Shown: piece after piece, positions 1-7,923 of the stretch | How the letters are laid out: every line of letters begins with the position of its first letter | How positions within the stretch are numbered: position 1 is the stretch's first letter | Assembly: GCA_017529175.1 (NCBI GenBank) | Contig: JAFXNX010000023.1 | Location: forward strand, 1-14,063 | Origin: Clostridia bacterium | GTDB taxonomy: Bacteria > Bacillota_A > Clostridia > Oscillospirales > CAG-272 | Direction: 5' to 3' | DNA: 14,063 nt | Position numbers and translations under genes: made by a program | Notes under the pieces: generated by a model | Told to the model about the DNA's origin: nothing | The model's input: only the letters and a program-made list of their open reading frames with translations | The model's database searches: none

Positions 1-1003
1 CCATGATCTTTTCAAACGTTTCGTCGGAAGTAAGGCACGGCTGTTTGTTGAAAAGTCCCATCGTATCTATCGCGGAATTGTTGTAAGCATATTCCCAGCC
101 CGCCATCTGATAAGCGTAGCTGTGTCCGTGGATATAGAGGTTTCCGACGCCGCCGCCGTATCTTGCGTTCGTTGCGGCGCCCGAGCCCGTCGCGTCTACC
201 GCGTTAAGACGAAGGGTCATAAAGTTAGAGGTCGAAGGACCGACCTGGTTGAGTCCGCGATAGCTGAACGTCGGAACTTCCGTCTCGTTGTAGCCCGCCG
301 GGATCTCGACGCCGTCGCTCGCATAGAGATACTCGATCCCTTCGGTGAGGAAGCGGTAGCCGAGCTCTTTCTCAAGGAGGTAGAAAGTCGCGTACATACA
401 TCCGCGCTTTGAGCCGCAGGTTATCACCATGTCGCCGTCGTTTTCGACCTGAATGTTATATCCCTCGCAGCCGAGTTCATATTCGTTGTCCGGGTCAAGC
501 CTGTATTCAATGAAATAACTGTCTACGTTCGTCTTGCTGTTTACAACGTTCAGAGTGATACCGCACGCCTTCTTGATATAGCTTTTCAGCTTGTCGGAGC
601 TGTAGCTCATACAGCTGTCCGCGTTTCGCGGTATAAGGATATTGAACCTTGACACGTTCTTTCCGCCTATGGTTATCTTGTCGACCTTGTACTTTGAATC
701 GGAATTGTTCGCGGTCGGCTCCGCTATACCGATTATCACCCTCTTGATAACGAGCACGTCGCTCATATTGACGTAGGTGTCGCCGTTAGCGTCCGCCGCA
801 AGAAGGTCGATATCGCGGTCCCGCGCGACGCCGGCAATATAACGCCTGACGAGAAGAACGTCCTTCATATTGACGCGATCGTCGTCATCCGCGTCGCACG
901 CCTGATAACCGTGACGTCCGTCCGACGTCGCGGCAAAAGACGACACTGCGTACGCGGAAAGCGCGGTGAGAAGCGCAAGGAGCAAGCAGATAAGTTTTTT
1001 CAT
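1..1003 (-). CDS. Secreted dockerin-DUF4838 protein, C-terminus beyond the left edge (paralog 1)
   Basis: The 334 residues seen are the N-terminal part of a protein that by analogy with its neighbours should be about 730 aa; the reading frame stays open to the window edge. The start is ATG at 1003, preceded by a GGAGGG site 9 nt upstream. Residues 1-25 form a signal peptide (MKKLICLLLALL, then AYAVSSFAA). A dockerin lies at about 33-92, with calcium loops DADDDDRVNMKD and DANGDTYVNMSD. Then come a linker with ANNSDSKYKV and a domain at about 115-240 with the SYIKKACGITLNV helix-strand typical of the accessory domain before GH20/GH67-like barrels. The start of the DUF4838 core includes YIHGHSYAY (near 290) and KQPCLTSDETF. 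It is the promoter-distal member of the array, 53 nt after the preceding gene. The reaction is unknown; a glycan-active enzyme carried on a cellulosome-like scaffold is inferred. Confidence 0.88.
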   Translation of the reverse strand, partial: MKKLICLLLALLTALSAYAVSSFAATSDGRHGYQACDADDDDRVNMKDVLLVRRYIAGVARDRDIDLLAADANGDTYVNMSDVLVIKRVIIGIAEPTANNSDSKYKVDKITIGGKNVSRFNILIPRNADSCMSYSSDKLKSYIKKACGITLNVVNSKTNVDSYFIEYRLDPDNEYELGCEGYNIQVENDGDMVITCGSKRGCMYATFYLLEKELGYRFLTEGIEYLYASDGVEIPAGYNETEVPTFSYRGLNQVGPSTSNFMTLRLNAVDATGSGAATNARYGGGVGNLYIHGHSYAYQMAGWEYAYNNSAIDTMGLFNKQPCLTSDETFEKIM

Positions 1004-1056
1004 GATTTTGCCCTCCGGAAAAATGCTGTTATATGCATGCTTATTAATTATCGTTA

Positions 1057-3288
1057 TCAACCGAACGGGAATCTCCACCCGCCAGAATGTCCGTCGAATC
1101 CGTCCTTGAATATCCAGGACATCGGGGATACCGGGTCGCCGTCGTCCGCCGGGAAGTTGTCGAAGTTGGCGATACCGCTTCCGAACACGGTCGCTTTTAT
1201 CCCTTCCGGGTTTGAGCTTGAAGCGGCGTTGTCTTTATAGTAATTCCAAAGCCACTCGTAGCGCGACACATACGCCGCCCTCTCCTCCGGCGTGCCGTTC
1301 ACGTACGACGAGTCGTACGTTGCTGAAAGTCCGAGAAAATGAGCGTGTACGCTCGTCATCTCGACGCGCGCTTTCTGCTTCGGGCTTTCGGCTTTTGCAA
1401 GCGCCGTATCCAAGAGGGACGCCATCTCGGAATAGTTGTCCTTGAAATACTCTTCACTGTATACGTCCCACGGGGCGTCGTGGTTGTTCGTCCAGCATCC
1501 GTTGATGTCGGACGCGCGGTTTGACATATAAATGTACTCTTTTATCTCACGCCATCCGTCGCCGTAGTAGATCATAAGGAACTCGTCCATGTGACGCTCG
1601 TATTCCTCTTCCGTCATATAAGGATCCCATATGATCTTAGAGCACAGATATGAGCGAAGATACTCAAAGCTGTATCTTACCGGATCGCTCGAGCCCTCGG
1701 CGTAAATACCGATCATGCCGCGCTCCGCGAGATACTTTATGTCGTCGTAGAAACTGAACAGATTCGGCGCGGGAGATACGAAGTAGTTGTAGTTCGCGCC
1801 GTAATACCAGAAATAGATGTTGTCGGTCAGCTCGAGCCACGCGTCCATGTAAGCCATGTCCTTCGTGTTGTTGTACGGCTCGACGGGGCCGCCGTAATAT
1901 ATAGGCGCCGTCATTCTCGGGTTGCCGCCCGCCTCGTCGCACTCGGAAGTATCGCGGAGCAAGTGGTTGTTGCATCCCGTCGTACAGAAGCAGACGCAGA
2001 CTTTTTCGTGAGGTCTCGTATACTTCGGAGGTATATTGCCCCCGGCGTACGCGATCGTGTAAATATCGAGTTCCGGGAAATCGGCGCACATCTTCTCCGC
2101 AACGCGGTTCGCAAGACGCATCATACATCCCGCGACAGATCCTTCAAGCTCATACACCGTCTTGCACTTCTCGCAGACGCAGTAGTTCGTGTTGTCGTTC
2201 GACGCGCAGGAGACTTGCGTGTAGTGATATCCGTAGCGCTGTCCGCCGCTCTCGCGTTCCTCGATAAGACGGTAGTTGAAGTCGAGTATCTTAGCGTACG
2301 TGTCGTCGCTCGTCATACACGGCTGCGACGTATGAAACTCATTTGTGAAATCGTTCATATACGGGTCGTACGCTCTGTCATACCCCGCCATCTGATATGC
2401 GAAAGAGTGGGCGTGGATATAGAGAGTTCCGAGTCCGCCGCCGTCCCAGTTGTTAGCTCTCGCGCCTCCGTCGAGAGCGTTGATCTTCAGTTTTACCCAG
2501 TCGTCGGAAATACCCGACTGCTGTACTCCGCGGTACTCAAATCCGGGGACTTGTCTGTCGTAGTATCCCGCGGGGATCGAGACCGTATCGGCTTTATAAA
2601 GGTACTCTACGTCTCCCGTGAGGAAACGGTACCCTATCAGTTCCTCAAGGAACGTGTACGTCGCGTAAAGCGCTCCGCGCTGTGTTCCGCAGATAATGTC
2701 AAAGTCTCCGTCGTCCCTTGCTCTGAAAACGAAGCCTTCTTTGCCGATATCGTATTCGTTATTGAAGTCGTAAGTATATCTGATGCGGTAGCTGTCGATC
2801 GTATCGCCTTCGCTTGCAATATTGAGCTTTATCCCGCAGGCGTCTTCAATATAGGAGCGCAGTTCCCTTATCGCGTAATCCATAGCGGGAGAATATACAG
2901 TCGCAAGATCGATATCCCCGGGATAAACTATCGTATATCTTGATATGTTCTTGCCGGAGATCTTTATCTCTCCCACGCGGTACAGCCCGTCCGTATTATT
3001 CTCTTGAGCGTCTTCAACGCCGGTGATAACGCGAATGAGGGTCAGAACGTCTCTCATATCGACGAAAGCATCCCCGTTTGCGTCTGCCGCCGGAATATCG
3101 ACGTCGCGGTCGCGCGCGACAGCGGCAATATAACGCTTGACGAGAAGTACGTCGCTGATATTTATGACGCCGTCGTCGTTAGCGTCTCCCGCCGTGTATC
3201 CGTGAGTCACGCTCTTTCCCGGAACGGCGAATATAAAGCTCGATACGATAAGTGATAACAATACGATAAGTGCGGCGGTTTTTTTCAC
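1057..3288 (-). CDS. Secreted dockerin-DUF4838 protein (paralog 2)
   Basis: 743 aa. The start is GTG at 3288, chosen because TTTTGGAGGCAAC sits directly in front and the signal peptide (MKKTAALIVLLSLIVSSFIFA) begins there. Dockerin at about 34-90, with loops DANDDGVINISD and DANGDAFVDMRD. The linker NNTDGLYRV is followed by ISRYTIVYP and an accessory alpha/beta domain at about 115-240 (SYIEDACGIKLNI, then CGTQRGALYATYTFLEE and IGYRFLT). The DUF4838 core at about 245-690 shows LYIHAHSFAY (289-298), QVSCASNDNTNYCVCEKCK (358-376), CVCFCTTGCNNHLLR (431-445) and YAEG (529-532). The C-terminal tail departs from its paralogs: after DPVSPMSWIF it ends GGWRFPFG instead of TGxR. It follows paralog 3 after only 29 nt, so co-transcription and possibly translational coupling are likely. 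DUF4838 proteins are of uncharacterised function; secretion and attachment to a cohesin scaffold are inferred from the signal peptide and dockerin. Confidence 0.93.
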   Translation of the reverse strand: MKKTAALIVLLSLIVSSFIFAVPGKSVTHGYTAGDANDDGVINISDVLLVKRYIAAVARDRDVDIPAADANGDAFVDMRDVLTLIRVITGVEDAQENNTDGLYRVGEIKISGKNISRYTIVYPGDIDLATVYSPAMDYAIRELRSYIEDACGIKLNIASEGDTIDSYRIRYTYDFNNEYDIGKEGFVFRARDDGDFDIICGTQRGALYATYTFLEELIGYRFLTGDVEYLYKADTVSIPAGYYDRQVPGFEYRGVQQSGISDDWVKLKINALDGGARANNWDGGGLGTLYIHAHSFAYQMAGYDRAYDPYMNDFTNEFHTSQPCMTSDDTYAKILDFNYRLIEERESGGQRYGYHYTQVSCASNDNTNYCVCEKCKTVYELEGSVAGCMMRLANRVAEKMCADFPELDIYTIAYAGGNIPPKYTRPHEKVCVCFCTTGCNNHLLRDTSECDEAGGNPRMTAPIYYGGPVEPYNNTKDMAYMDAWLELTDNIYFWYYGANYNYFVSPAPNLFSFYDDIKYLAERGMIGIYAEGSSDPVRYSFEYLRSYLCSKIIWDPYMTEEEYERHMDEFLMIYYGDGWREIKEYIYMSNRASDINGCWTNNHDAPWDVYSEEYFKDNYSEMASLLDTALAKAESPKQKARVEMTSVHAHFLGLSATYDSSYVNGTPEERAAYVSRYEWLWNYYKDNAASSSNPEGIKATVFGSGIANFDNFPADDGDPVSPMSWIFKDGFDGHSGGWRFPFG

Positions 3289-3317
3289 GTTGCCTCCAAA
3301 AAATCTTTTGCGGTGGT

Positions 3318-5507
3318 TTATTTTCTCGTTCCGGTAAATGTCCCGGATTCATAAAGCCACGTCATCGTGTCGACCGGGTCGTTCGGTGACGACGGAAAGT
3401 TTCCGAACCATCCCGAACTGAACGGTCTTATCTCGCGGTGCTCGTTATAGTAATTCCAAAGCTCTCTGTAACGGGCGAGATAAGCTGTCCTTGCCTCGTC
3501 GTCTCCGTTTACAAAGTCCCTCCCGTAAGTTGCGGAAAGCCCGAGGAAATCCATCGAGAGAGATGCGAGCTTGACGCGCTTTCTTTGTTCGTCGCTCTCT
3601 GCCGAATCGTATGCCGAGTCGAAGAGCGGCGTCATTTCATGATAGTGATCCCTGAAATAGTCCTTGCTGTAAACGTCCCAGGGGTAGTCGAAATTGTTGG
3701 TCCAGCATCCGGCAAGTTCGCCGGCGGTATCGGACATATAAATGTATTCTTTGATGCTCTCCCAGCCGTCGCCGTAGTAAATGAAGAGGAACTCGTCCAT
3801 AAGATCGTTGTACTCTTCCTCGGTCATCTCCGGGTGCCACATCATTTTATCCATGAGATATTTGCGCAGCGTCTCGAAGTTATAGCTTACGCTGTCGCCT
3901 CTGACTTCAAGGTAATATCCTTTGACGCCGAGCTCACTCATGTACTTGATATCGTCGTAAAAGTTGAAAAGGTTTGCCGCTGGAGATATGTAATATATCC
4001 AGTTTGATACGTAATACCAGAACCAGACGTTATCCGTCATCTCAAGCCAACCCTGCAGCCACTTCATATAAGGGCCGTTTTTGCTTTCGATGTTCGCCTC
4101 TCCGTATTCGTTCTCCGGCATAAGTTTGAGACGGTCGTTCCCTCCCGCCGCGTCGCAGTCCTCCGGATGACGGAGCAGGTGATTGTTGCATCCGACGTTG
4201 CAGAAACAGACGCATATCCTCGGGTCCGGAGCCGTGAGTTTCGGCGGGATATTGGTCCCCGCGTACGCGCAGGTGTAAAGATCGAGCATCGGATAATCTG
4301 CAAGGAACTCGTCCGCCACGCGGTTACAAAGGCGTATCAGGGCGCCGGCGATGCTTCCCTCGGCATAGTATACCGCCTTGCAGTTCTCGCAAGTGCAGTA
4401 GTTTCCGTTGTCGTTGGCGGAACACGACACCTGCGTGAAGTGATATCCCGGCACCTGACCGACGGCGTCTTTTCTGAATTCAATGAATTTGCGCATGAAG
4501 TCGAGGATCTTATCGTATGTAGCCTCGTCCGTCATGCAGGGCTGTTTTCCGTCCCCGATCGAATTGAGCGTCGGGTCTTCTCTGTTCTCCCATCCCGCCA
4601 TATAATAAACGAAGGAATGGGCGTGAAGGTACGTCGTGCCCACGGCGCCGCCGTACTTGTAGGCGTCCTCGCCTTTTGAGGATGCGGACGCGCCGCCGTC
4701 CGACGCGTTGATGCGAAGCGCGAGATAATTTGAGCCTCCTCCCGCCGAACGATAAAGCACGGTCGGAGTCTGGCAGTCATAATACCCGCACGGGATGTCA
4801 ATTTTTTCGTTGTTGTAAAGATATGTTATATTTCCGGTCAGGAAACGGTATCCTATAAAATCTTCGAGAAGTCCGTACGTCGCATATATCGCGCCGCGCA
4901 TAGTCCCGCAGGTTATGACAAGATCTCCGTCGTCCCGCACGTCAAAGGCGTAGCCTTCCTTGTCAAGTCCGAGTTTGCCGTCGTAATCGTATGTATACTT
5001 TATTTTGTAGCCGTCAAGCTCCGCGCTGTCGTACGCGATATTGAGTTTTATCCCGCAGGCTTCTTCAATATATTTTTGCAGTTCCGTCGCCGCAAAGGCC
5101 GCGGAAGGAAGATAGATCGAGGCGTCGTCGACGCGTTCGGGATAAACTATCGTATACCTTGAAATATTGCGGGAGCCGATATTTATGATACCGACTTTAT
5201 AAAGCCCGTCCGTATTGTTTCCTTCGGGAACCAGATCGCCCGCGATCGTTCGCTGAAGTCTCAGCGTGTCTCTCATCGTGATATGCTCGTCGCGGTCAAT
5301 GTCAGCCGATAAAAAAGATATGTCTCTGTCGCTGTCAACAAGGGCGATATAACGCCTGATAGTGAGTACGTCCTTCATGTCGATATTCCCGTCGTCGTTC
5401 GCATCTCCCGAGAGATATCCGTGAGTCACGGCTACCGAGGGAAACGACGCGAGGGCGACGCTTGCGAGTACGGCGATAAGAAGGACAAGGGACAATGATC
5501 TTTTCAT
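3318..5507 (-). CDS. Secreted dockerin-DUF4838 protein (paralog 3)
   Basis: 729 aa from ATG at 5507. The frame stays open 36 codons further upstream, but that stretch lacks a ribosome site and would bury the signal peptide. ATG 5507 has CAACGGAGAGCGT in front and starts MKRSLSLVLLIAVLASVALA, so it is preferred. Dockerin at about 34-90 with loops DANDDGNIDMKD and DIDRDEHITMRD; the second has Glu in place of the usual Gly at loop position 6. The linker NNTDGLYKV, ISRYTIVYP and accessory domain (KYIEEACGIKLNI) follow. Core motifs: YLHAHSFVYYMAGWE (293-307), QVSCSANDNGNYCTCENCK (359-377), ICVCFCNVGCNNHLLR (431-446), YYLE (531-534) and GCWTNN (600-605). The tail is DPVDTMTWLYESGTFTGTRK. It is by eye closest to paralog 4. 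It is probably a glycan-active enzyme or binding protein acting outside the cell; substrate unknown. Confidence 0.93.
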   Translation of the reverse strand: MKRSLSLVLLIAVLASVALASFPSVAVTHGYLSGDANDDGNIDMKDVLTIRRYIALVDSDRDISFLSADIDRDEHITMRDTLRLQRTIAGDLVPEGNNTDGLYKVGIINIGSRNISRYTIVYPERVDDASIYLPSAAFAATELQKYIEEACGIKLNIAYDSAELDGYKIKYTYDYDGKLGLDKEGYAFDVRDDGDLVITCGTMRGAIYATYGLLEDFIGYRFLTGNITYLYNNEKIDIPCGYYDCQTPTVLYRSAGGGSNYLALRINASDGGASASSKGEDAYKYGGAVGTTYLHAHSFVYYMAGWENREDPTLNSIGDGKQPCMTDEATYDKILDFMRKFIEFRKDAVGQVPGYHFTQVSCSANDNGNYCTCENCKAVYYAEGSIAGALIRLCNRVADEFLADYPMLDLYTCAYAGTNIPPKLTAPDPRICVCFCNVGCNNHLLRHPEDCDAAGGNDRLKLMPENEYGEANIESKNGPYMKWLQGWLEMTDNVWFWYYVSNWIYYISPAANLFNFYDDIKYMSELGVKGYYLEVRGDSVSYNFETLRKYLMDKMMWHPEMTEEEYNDLMDEFLFIYYGDGWESIKEYIYMSDTAGELAGCWTNNFDYPWDVYSKDYFRDHYHEMTPLFDSAYDSAESDEQRKRVKLASLSMDFLGLSATYGRDFVNGDDEARTAYLARYRELWNYYNEHREIRPFSSGWFGNFPSSPNDPVDTMTWLYESGTFTGTRK

Positions 5508-5532
5508 ACGCTCTCCGTTGTTCTGATTAGCG

Positions 5533-5561
5533 GCGGAAGTCTTCCGCGCGCCGCCGGCGCG
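5533..5561 (-). other. Two adjoining small inverted repeats in the leader of paralog 3
   Basis: CGCGCC and GGCGCG (5547-5552, 5556-5561) flank a 3-nt loop, and GCGGAAG and CTTCCGC (5533-5539, 5541-5547) flank one base. They lie between the larger stem-loop at 5586-5614 and the GGAGAG ribosome site of paralog 3. They might tune translation, but GC-rich short repeats can arise by chance. Confidence 0.4.
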
Positions 5562-5585
5562 TTGCTCATATTGCAAAACGGTCCA

Positions 5586-5614
5586 TGCGGCGCAATGCAC
5601 TTGATTGCGCCGCA
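5586..5614 (-). other. Perfect 11-bp stem-loop between paralogs 4 and 3
   Basis: Arms TGCGGCGCAAT (5586-5596) and ATTGCGCCGCA (5604-5614) pair perfectly around a 7-nt loop, starting about 11 nt after the stop codon of paralog 4. On the transcript it is followed by TGGACCGTTTTGC rather than a direct U-run, so it is more likely a 3'-end stabiliser, processing site or leaky attenuator than a full terminator. Confidence 0.7.
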
Positions 5615-5625
5615 CGGTAAATTAT

Positions 5626-7836
5626 TTATCTCTTTCCGGTGAATCCGCCTTCCGATTCGAGAAGCCAGTTCATCGGGTCGCACGGAGTCGCGGCGTTCTG
5701 CGGGAAGCACCACATTCCTCCGACGCCGGATTCATTCGCCACGAACGTGGTGTTCATCGTCAGAGTCGTCGGGTGGCTGTTATAGTAGTTCCAGAGCCAT
5801 TCATAACGCGTCTTGAACGTCGCCTTTTGTTCGGCGCTTCCGTTTACCCAGCAGTCCTGATAGGTTGCGGAAAGTCCGAGGAAGTTCATGTGTACGCTGC
5901 ACTGTTCGATCCTGTTCCTCTGAGTGCCGTTATCAGCTGCGGCGTAAGCGGCGTCGAACAGTTCGATCATGTGCTCGTAGTTTTCCGCGTAGTCTGATTT
6001 ATCTCTGGTATCCCACGGATAGTCATAGTTGTTCGTCCAGCATCCGAGCAGATCACCCGAACGGTTTTCCATTTCAATGTATTCCTTGATATACGTCCAA
6101 CCCGGTCCGTAATAGATCGAAAGGAATTCATTCATATGGTCGACGTACTCTTCTTCCGTCATTTCGGGATTCCACATGATCTTAGTCATAAGATAAATTC
6201 TGAGAAGCTCGAACGACGTCGTTATCCTGTCGGCGTCGCCTTCAAGGTAGAATCCCTTGACGCCGAGCTCCGTTAAGTACTTGAGATCGTCGCAGAAATT
6301 GTAGAGGTTCGCGGCGGAACTGATATAGTATGCCCAGTTGTCGGTATAGTACCAGTACCACACGTTGTCGGTAAGCTCAAGCCATCCTTTTAAGAAATTC
6401 ATCCAGTACTCGTTGTTCTGATTTACGAGCTGACCGCCGTACTCCAAAGGTGTGTTAAGGCGCGGGTTGCCTCCGTTCGCTATACACTCTTCCGTATTGC
6501 GGAGCAGGTGGTTGTTGCATCCAACGCTGCAGAAGCAGATGTTGAGACGCGGATCGGGACGGGTGAGCTTCGGCGGGATATGCGCTCCCGCGTAAGCCGC
6601 GGTATATACTTCAAGCTCGGGATAGTCCGCGCAGAACTTTTCCGTCACTCTGTTGCAAAGACGGATAAGCGCGCCGGCAACGCTTTTTTCGGCGCTGTAT
6701 ACCGCCTTGCAGTTCACGCACTGGCAGAAGTTTCCGTTGTCGTTGGCGGAACACGATATCTGCGTATAGTGGAAGCCGGGGATCTGACCGAGATCACTTC
6801 TCCACTCGACGAGCTTATACATAAAGTCGATTATCTTTTCATAATTCGCCTCGCTCGTCATACAGGGCTGTTCGCCTCCCGCGACCGAATTGAGCTCCGG
6901 ATCGTTGCGGTTTTCAAACCCCGCCATATAGTAAACGAACGAATGAGCGTGCAGATAAGTCGTGCCTACCGCGCCGCCGTATATCTTCGACTGATCCTTC
7001 GAGGCGTTATACGCGCCGCCGTCGGAAGAGTTGTCGTGAAGCTGAGCAAAATACGAGCCGGGGCCGTTCGCGCCGATCGAGCGGTATTCCGCGCTCGGAA
7101 CGCGGCGTTCGAAGTATCCCGCCGGTATTGCGCATTTTTCAGACTTGTAAAGATACTTTTCACTGCTCGTGAGGAAGCGGTATCCGATGAAATCCTGAAG
7201 GAAATCGTACGCGGCGTAAAGCGCTCCGCGAAGAGTACCGCAGGTGATGACAAAGTCTCCGTTGTCCCTAACGTCGAAAACGAATCCCTCTTTGCCGAGG
7301 TCGTATTCGTTCTCTGTATCGAATTTGAATACGATCTTAAGGCCGGAAACGGAGGAGGCGTTATTCGTAAGGTTGAGCCTTATCCCGCACGCTTCCTTTA
7401 CGTAGGCCTGCAGTTCTTGCGCGGCGTACGCGGCTGATTCAACACAGCACTCGCCGCCCGCGGACGCGGGATAGACTATCGTGTATCTCATTATATTGTT
7501 ATTGCCGATAAGTATTCTGTCGACTTTATACTTGCCGTCGGTGTTATTACCGGTGACGTCGTCGATGCCGCATATAATTCTGCATATCCTGAGCACGTCT
7601 ACCATCGAGATCGTACCGTTGCCGTCGACGTCCGCGGCGGTGACGTTTACATCACGGTCTTGCGCGACGTTCGCGATGAGACGTCTGAGAAGGAGAACGT
7701 CCTTCATATTGACAGAGCCGTCATCGTTTGCGTCGGCTGTCTGATAACCGTGCGTTACGGCGCCTCCGGGGACCGCCGACACGATGACGGCGGACGCGAT
7801 GAGGAGCGCCAGTATTAGTGAGATCAGTTTTTTCAT
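5626..7836 (-). CDS. Secreted dockerin-DUF4838 protein (paralog 4)
   Basis: 736 aa. ATG 7836 is preceded by TCCGGAGAAATAAAT and opens a clear signal peptide (MKKLISLILALLIASAVIVSA). Dockerin at about 34-90 with loops DANDDGSVNMKD and DVDGNGTISMVD. Linker GNNTDGKYKV, then MRYTIVYP and the accessory domain (AYVKEACGIRLNL, CGTLRGALYAAYDFLQD). The core carries YLHAHSFVYYMAGFE (294-308), QISCSANDNGNFCQCVNCK (359-377), ICFCSVGCNNHLLR (433-446), WYWYY (493-497) and FYLEG (529-533). The tail DPMNWLLESEGGFTGKR matches paralogs 3 and 5. Gaps on both sides (87 and 118 nt) hold GC-rich stem-loops, so its message segment may be processed or stabilised separately. The module order is the same as in its neighbours; the reaction is not known. 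Confidence 0.93.
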   Translation of the reverse strand: MKKLISLILALLIASAVIVSAVPGGAVTHGYQTADANDDGSVNMKDVLLLRRLIANVAQDRDVNVTAADVDGNGTISMVDVLRICRIICGIDDVTGNNTDGKYKVDRILIGNNNIMRYTIVYPASAGGECCVESAAYAAQELQAYVKEACGIRLNLTNNASSVSGLKIVFKFDTENEYDLGKEGFVFDVRDNGDFVITCGTLRGALYAAYDFLQDFIGYRFLTSSEKYLYKSEKCAIPAGYFERRVPSAEYRSIGANGPGSYFAQLHDNSSDGGAYNASKDQSKIYGGAVGTTYLHAHSFVYYMAGFENRNDPELNSVAGGEQPCMTSEANYEKIIDFMYKLVEWRSDLGQIPGFHYTQISCSANDNGNFCQCVNCKAVYSAEKSVAGALIRLCNRVTEKFCADYPELEVYTAAYAGAHIPPKLTRPDPRLNICFCSVGCNNHLLRNTEECIANGGNPRLNTPLEYGGQLVNQNNEYWMNFLKGWLELTDNVWYWYYTDNWAYYISSAANLYNFCDDLKYLTELGVKGFYLEGDADRITTSFELLRIYLMTKIMWNPEMTEEEYVDHMNEFLSIYYGPGWTYIKEYIEMENRSGDLLGCWTNNYDYPWDTRDKSDYAENYEHMIELFDAAYAAADNGTQRNRIEQCSVHMNFLGLSATYQDCWVNGSAEQKATFKTRYEWLWNYYNSHPTTLTMNTTFVANESGVGGMWCFPQNAATPCDPMNWLLESEGGFTGKR

Positions 7837-7878
7837 ATTTATTTCTCCGGAAATGTATATTTGCTGAAAACCTGTACG

Positions 7879-7903
7879 TTCCGCGCCGCGCCGCGGCGCA
7901 AAA
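7879..7903 (-). other. GC-rich stem-loop between paralogs 5 and 4
   Basis: GCGCCGC (7883-7889) and GCGGCGC (7893-7899) form a 7-bp perfect stem around a 3-nt loop. On the transcript it extends by two G-U and two A-U pairs to about 11 bp (7879-7903). It starts about 20 nt after the stop codon of paralog 5. No U-tract follows, so RNA stabilisation or processing is a better guess than termination. Confidence 0.6.
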
Positions 7904-7923
7904 CAGCATTCATCTTACGCGGA

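Noticed and set aside
1963..2943. Long plus-strand open frame of 326 codons, with similar ones at 4167-4679, 6508-7437 and 8527-9189
   Set aside because: All lie antisense to the same conserved part of the minus-strand paralogs. They resemble each other only because the sense proteins do. They lack ribosome sites and have basic, low-complexity compositions typical of shadow frames.
5586..5614. Strong intrinsic terminator after paralog 4
   Set aside because: The stem is strong, but no run of Us follows directly and no new promoter was found before the next gene.
5508..5615. 36-codon N-terminal extension of paralog 3
   Set aside because: It has no ribosome site, spans the intergenic stem-loops and would precede the signal peptide; ATG 5507 has a clear GGAGAG site.
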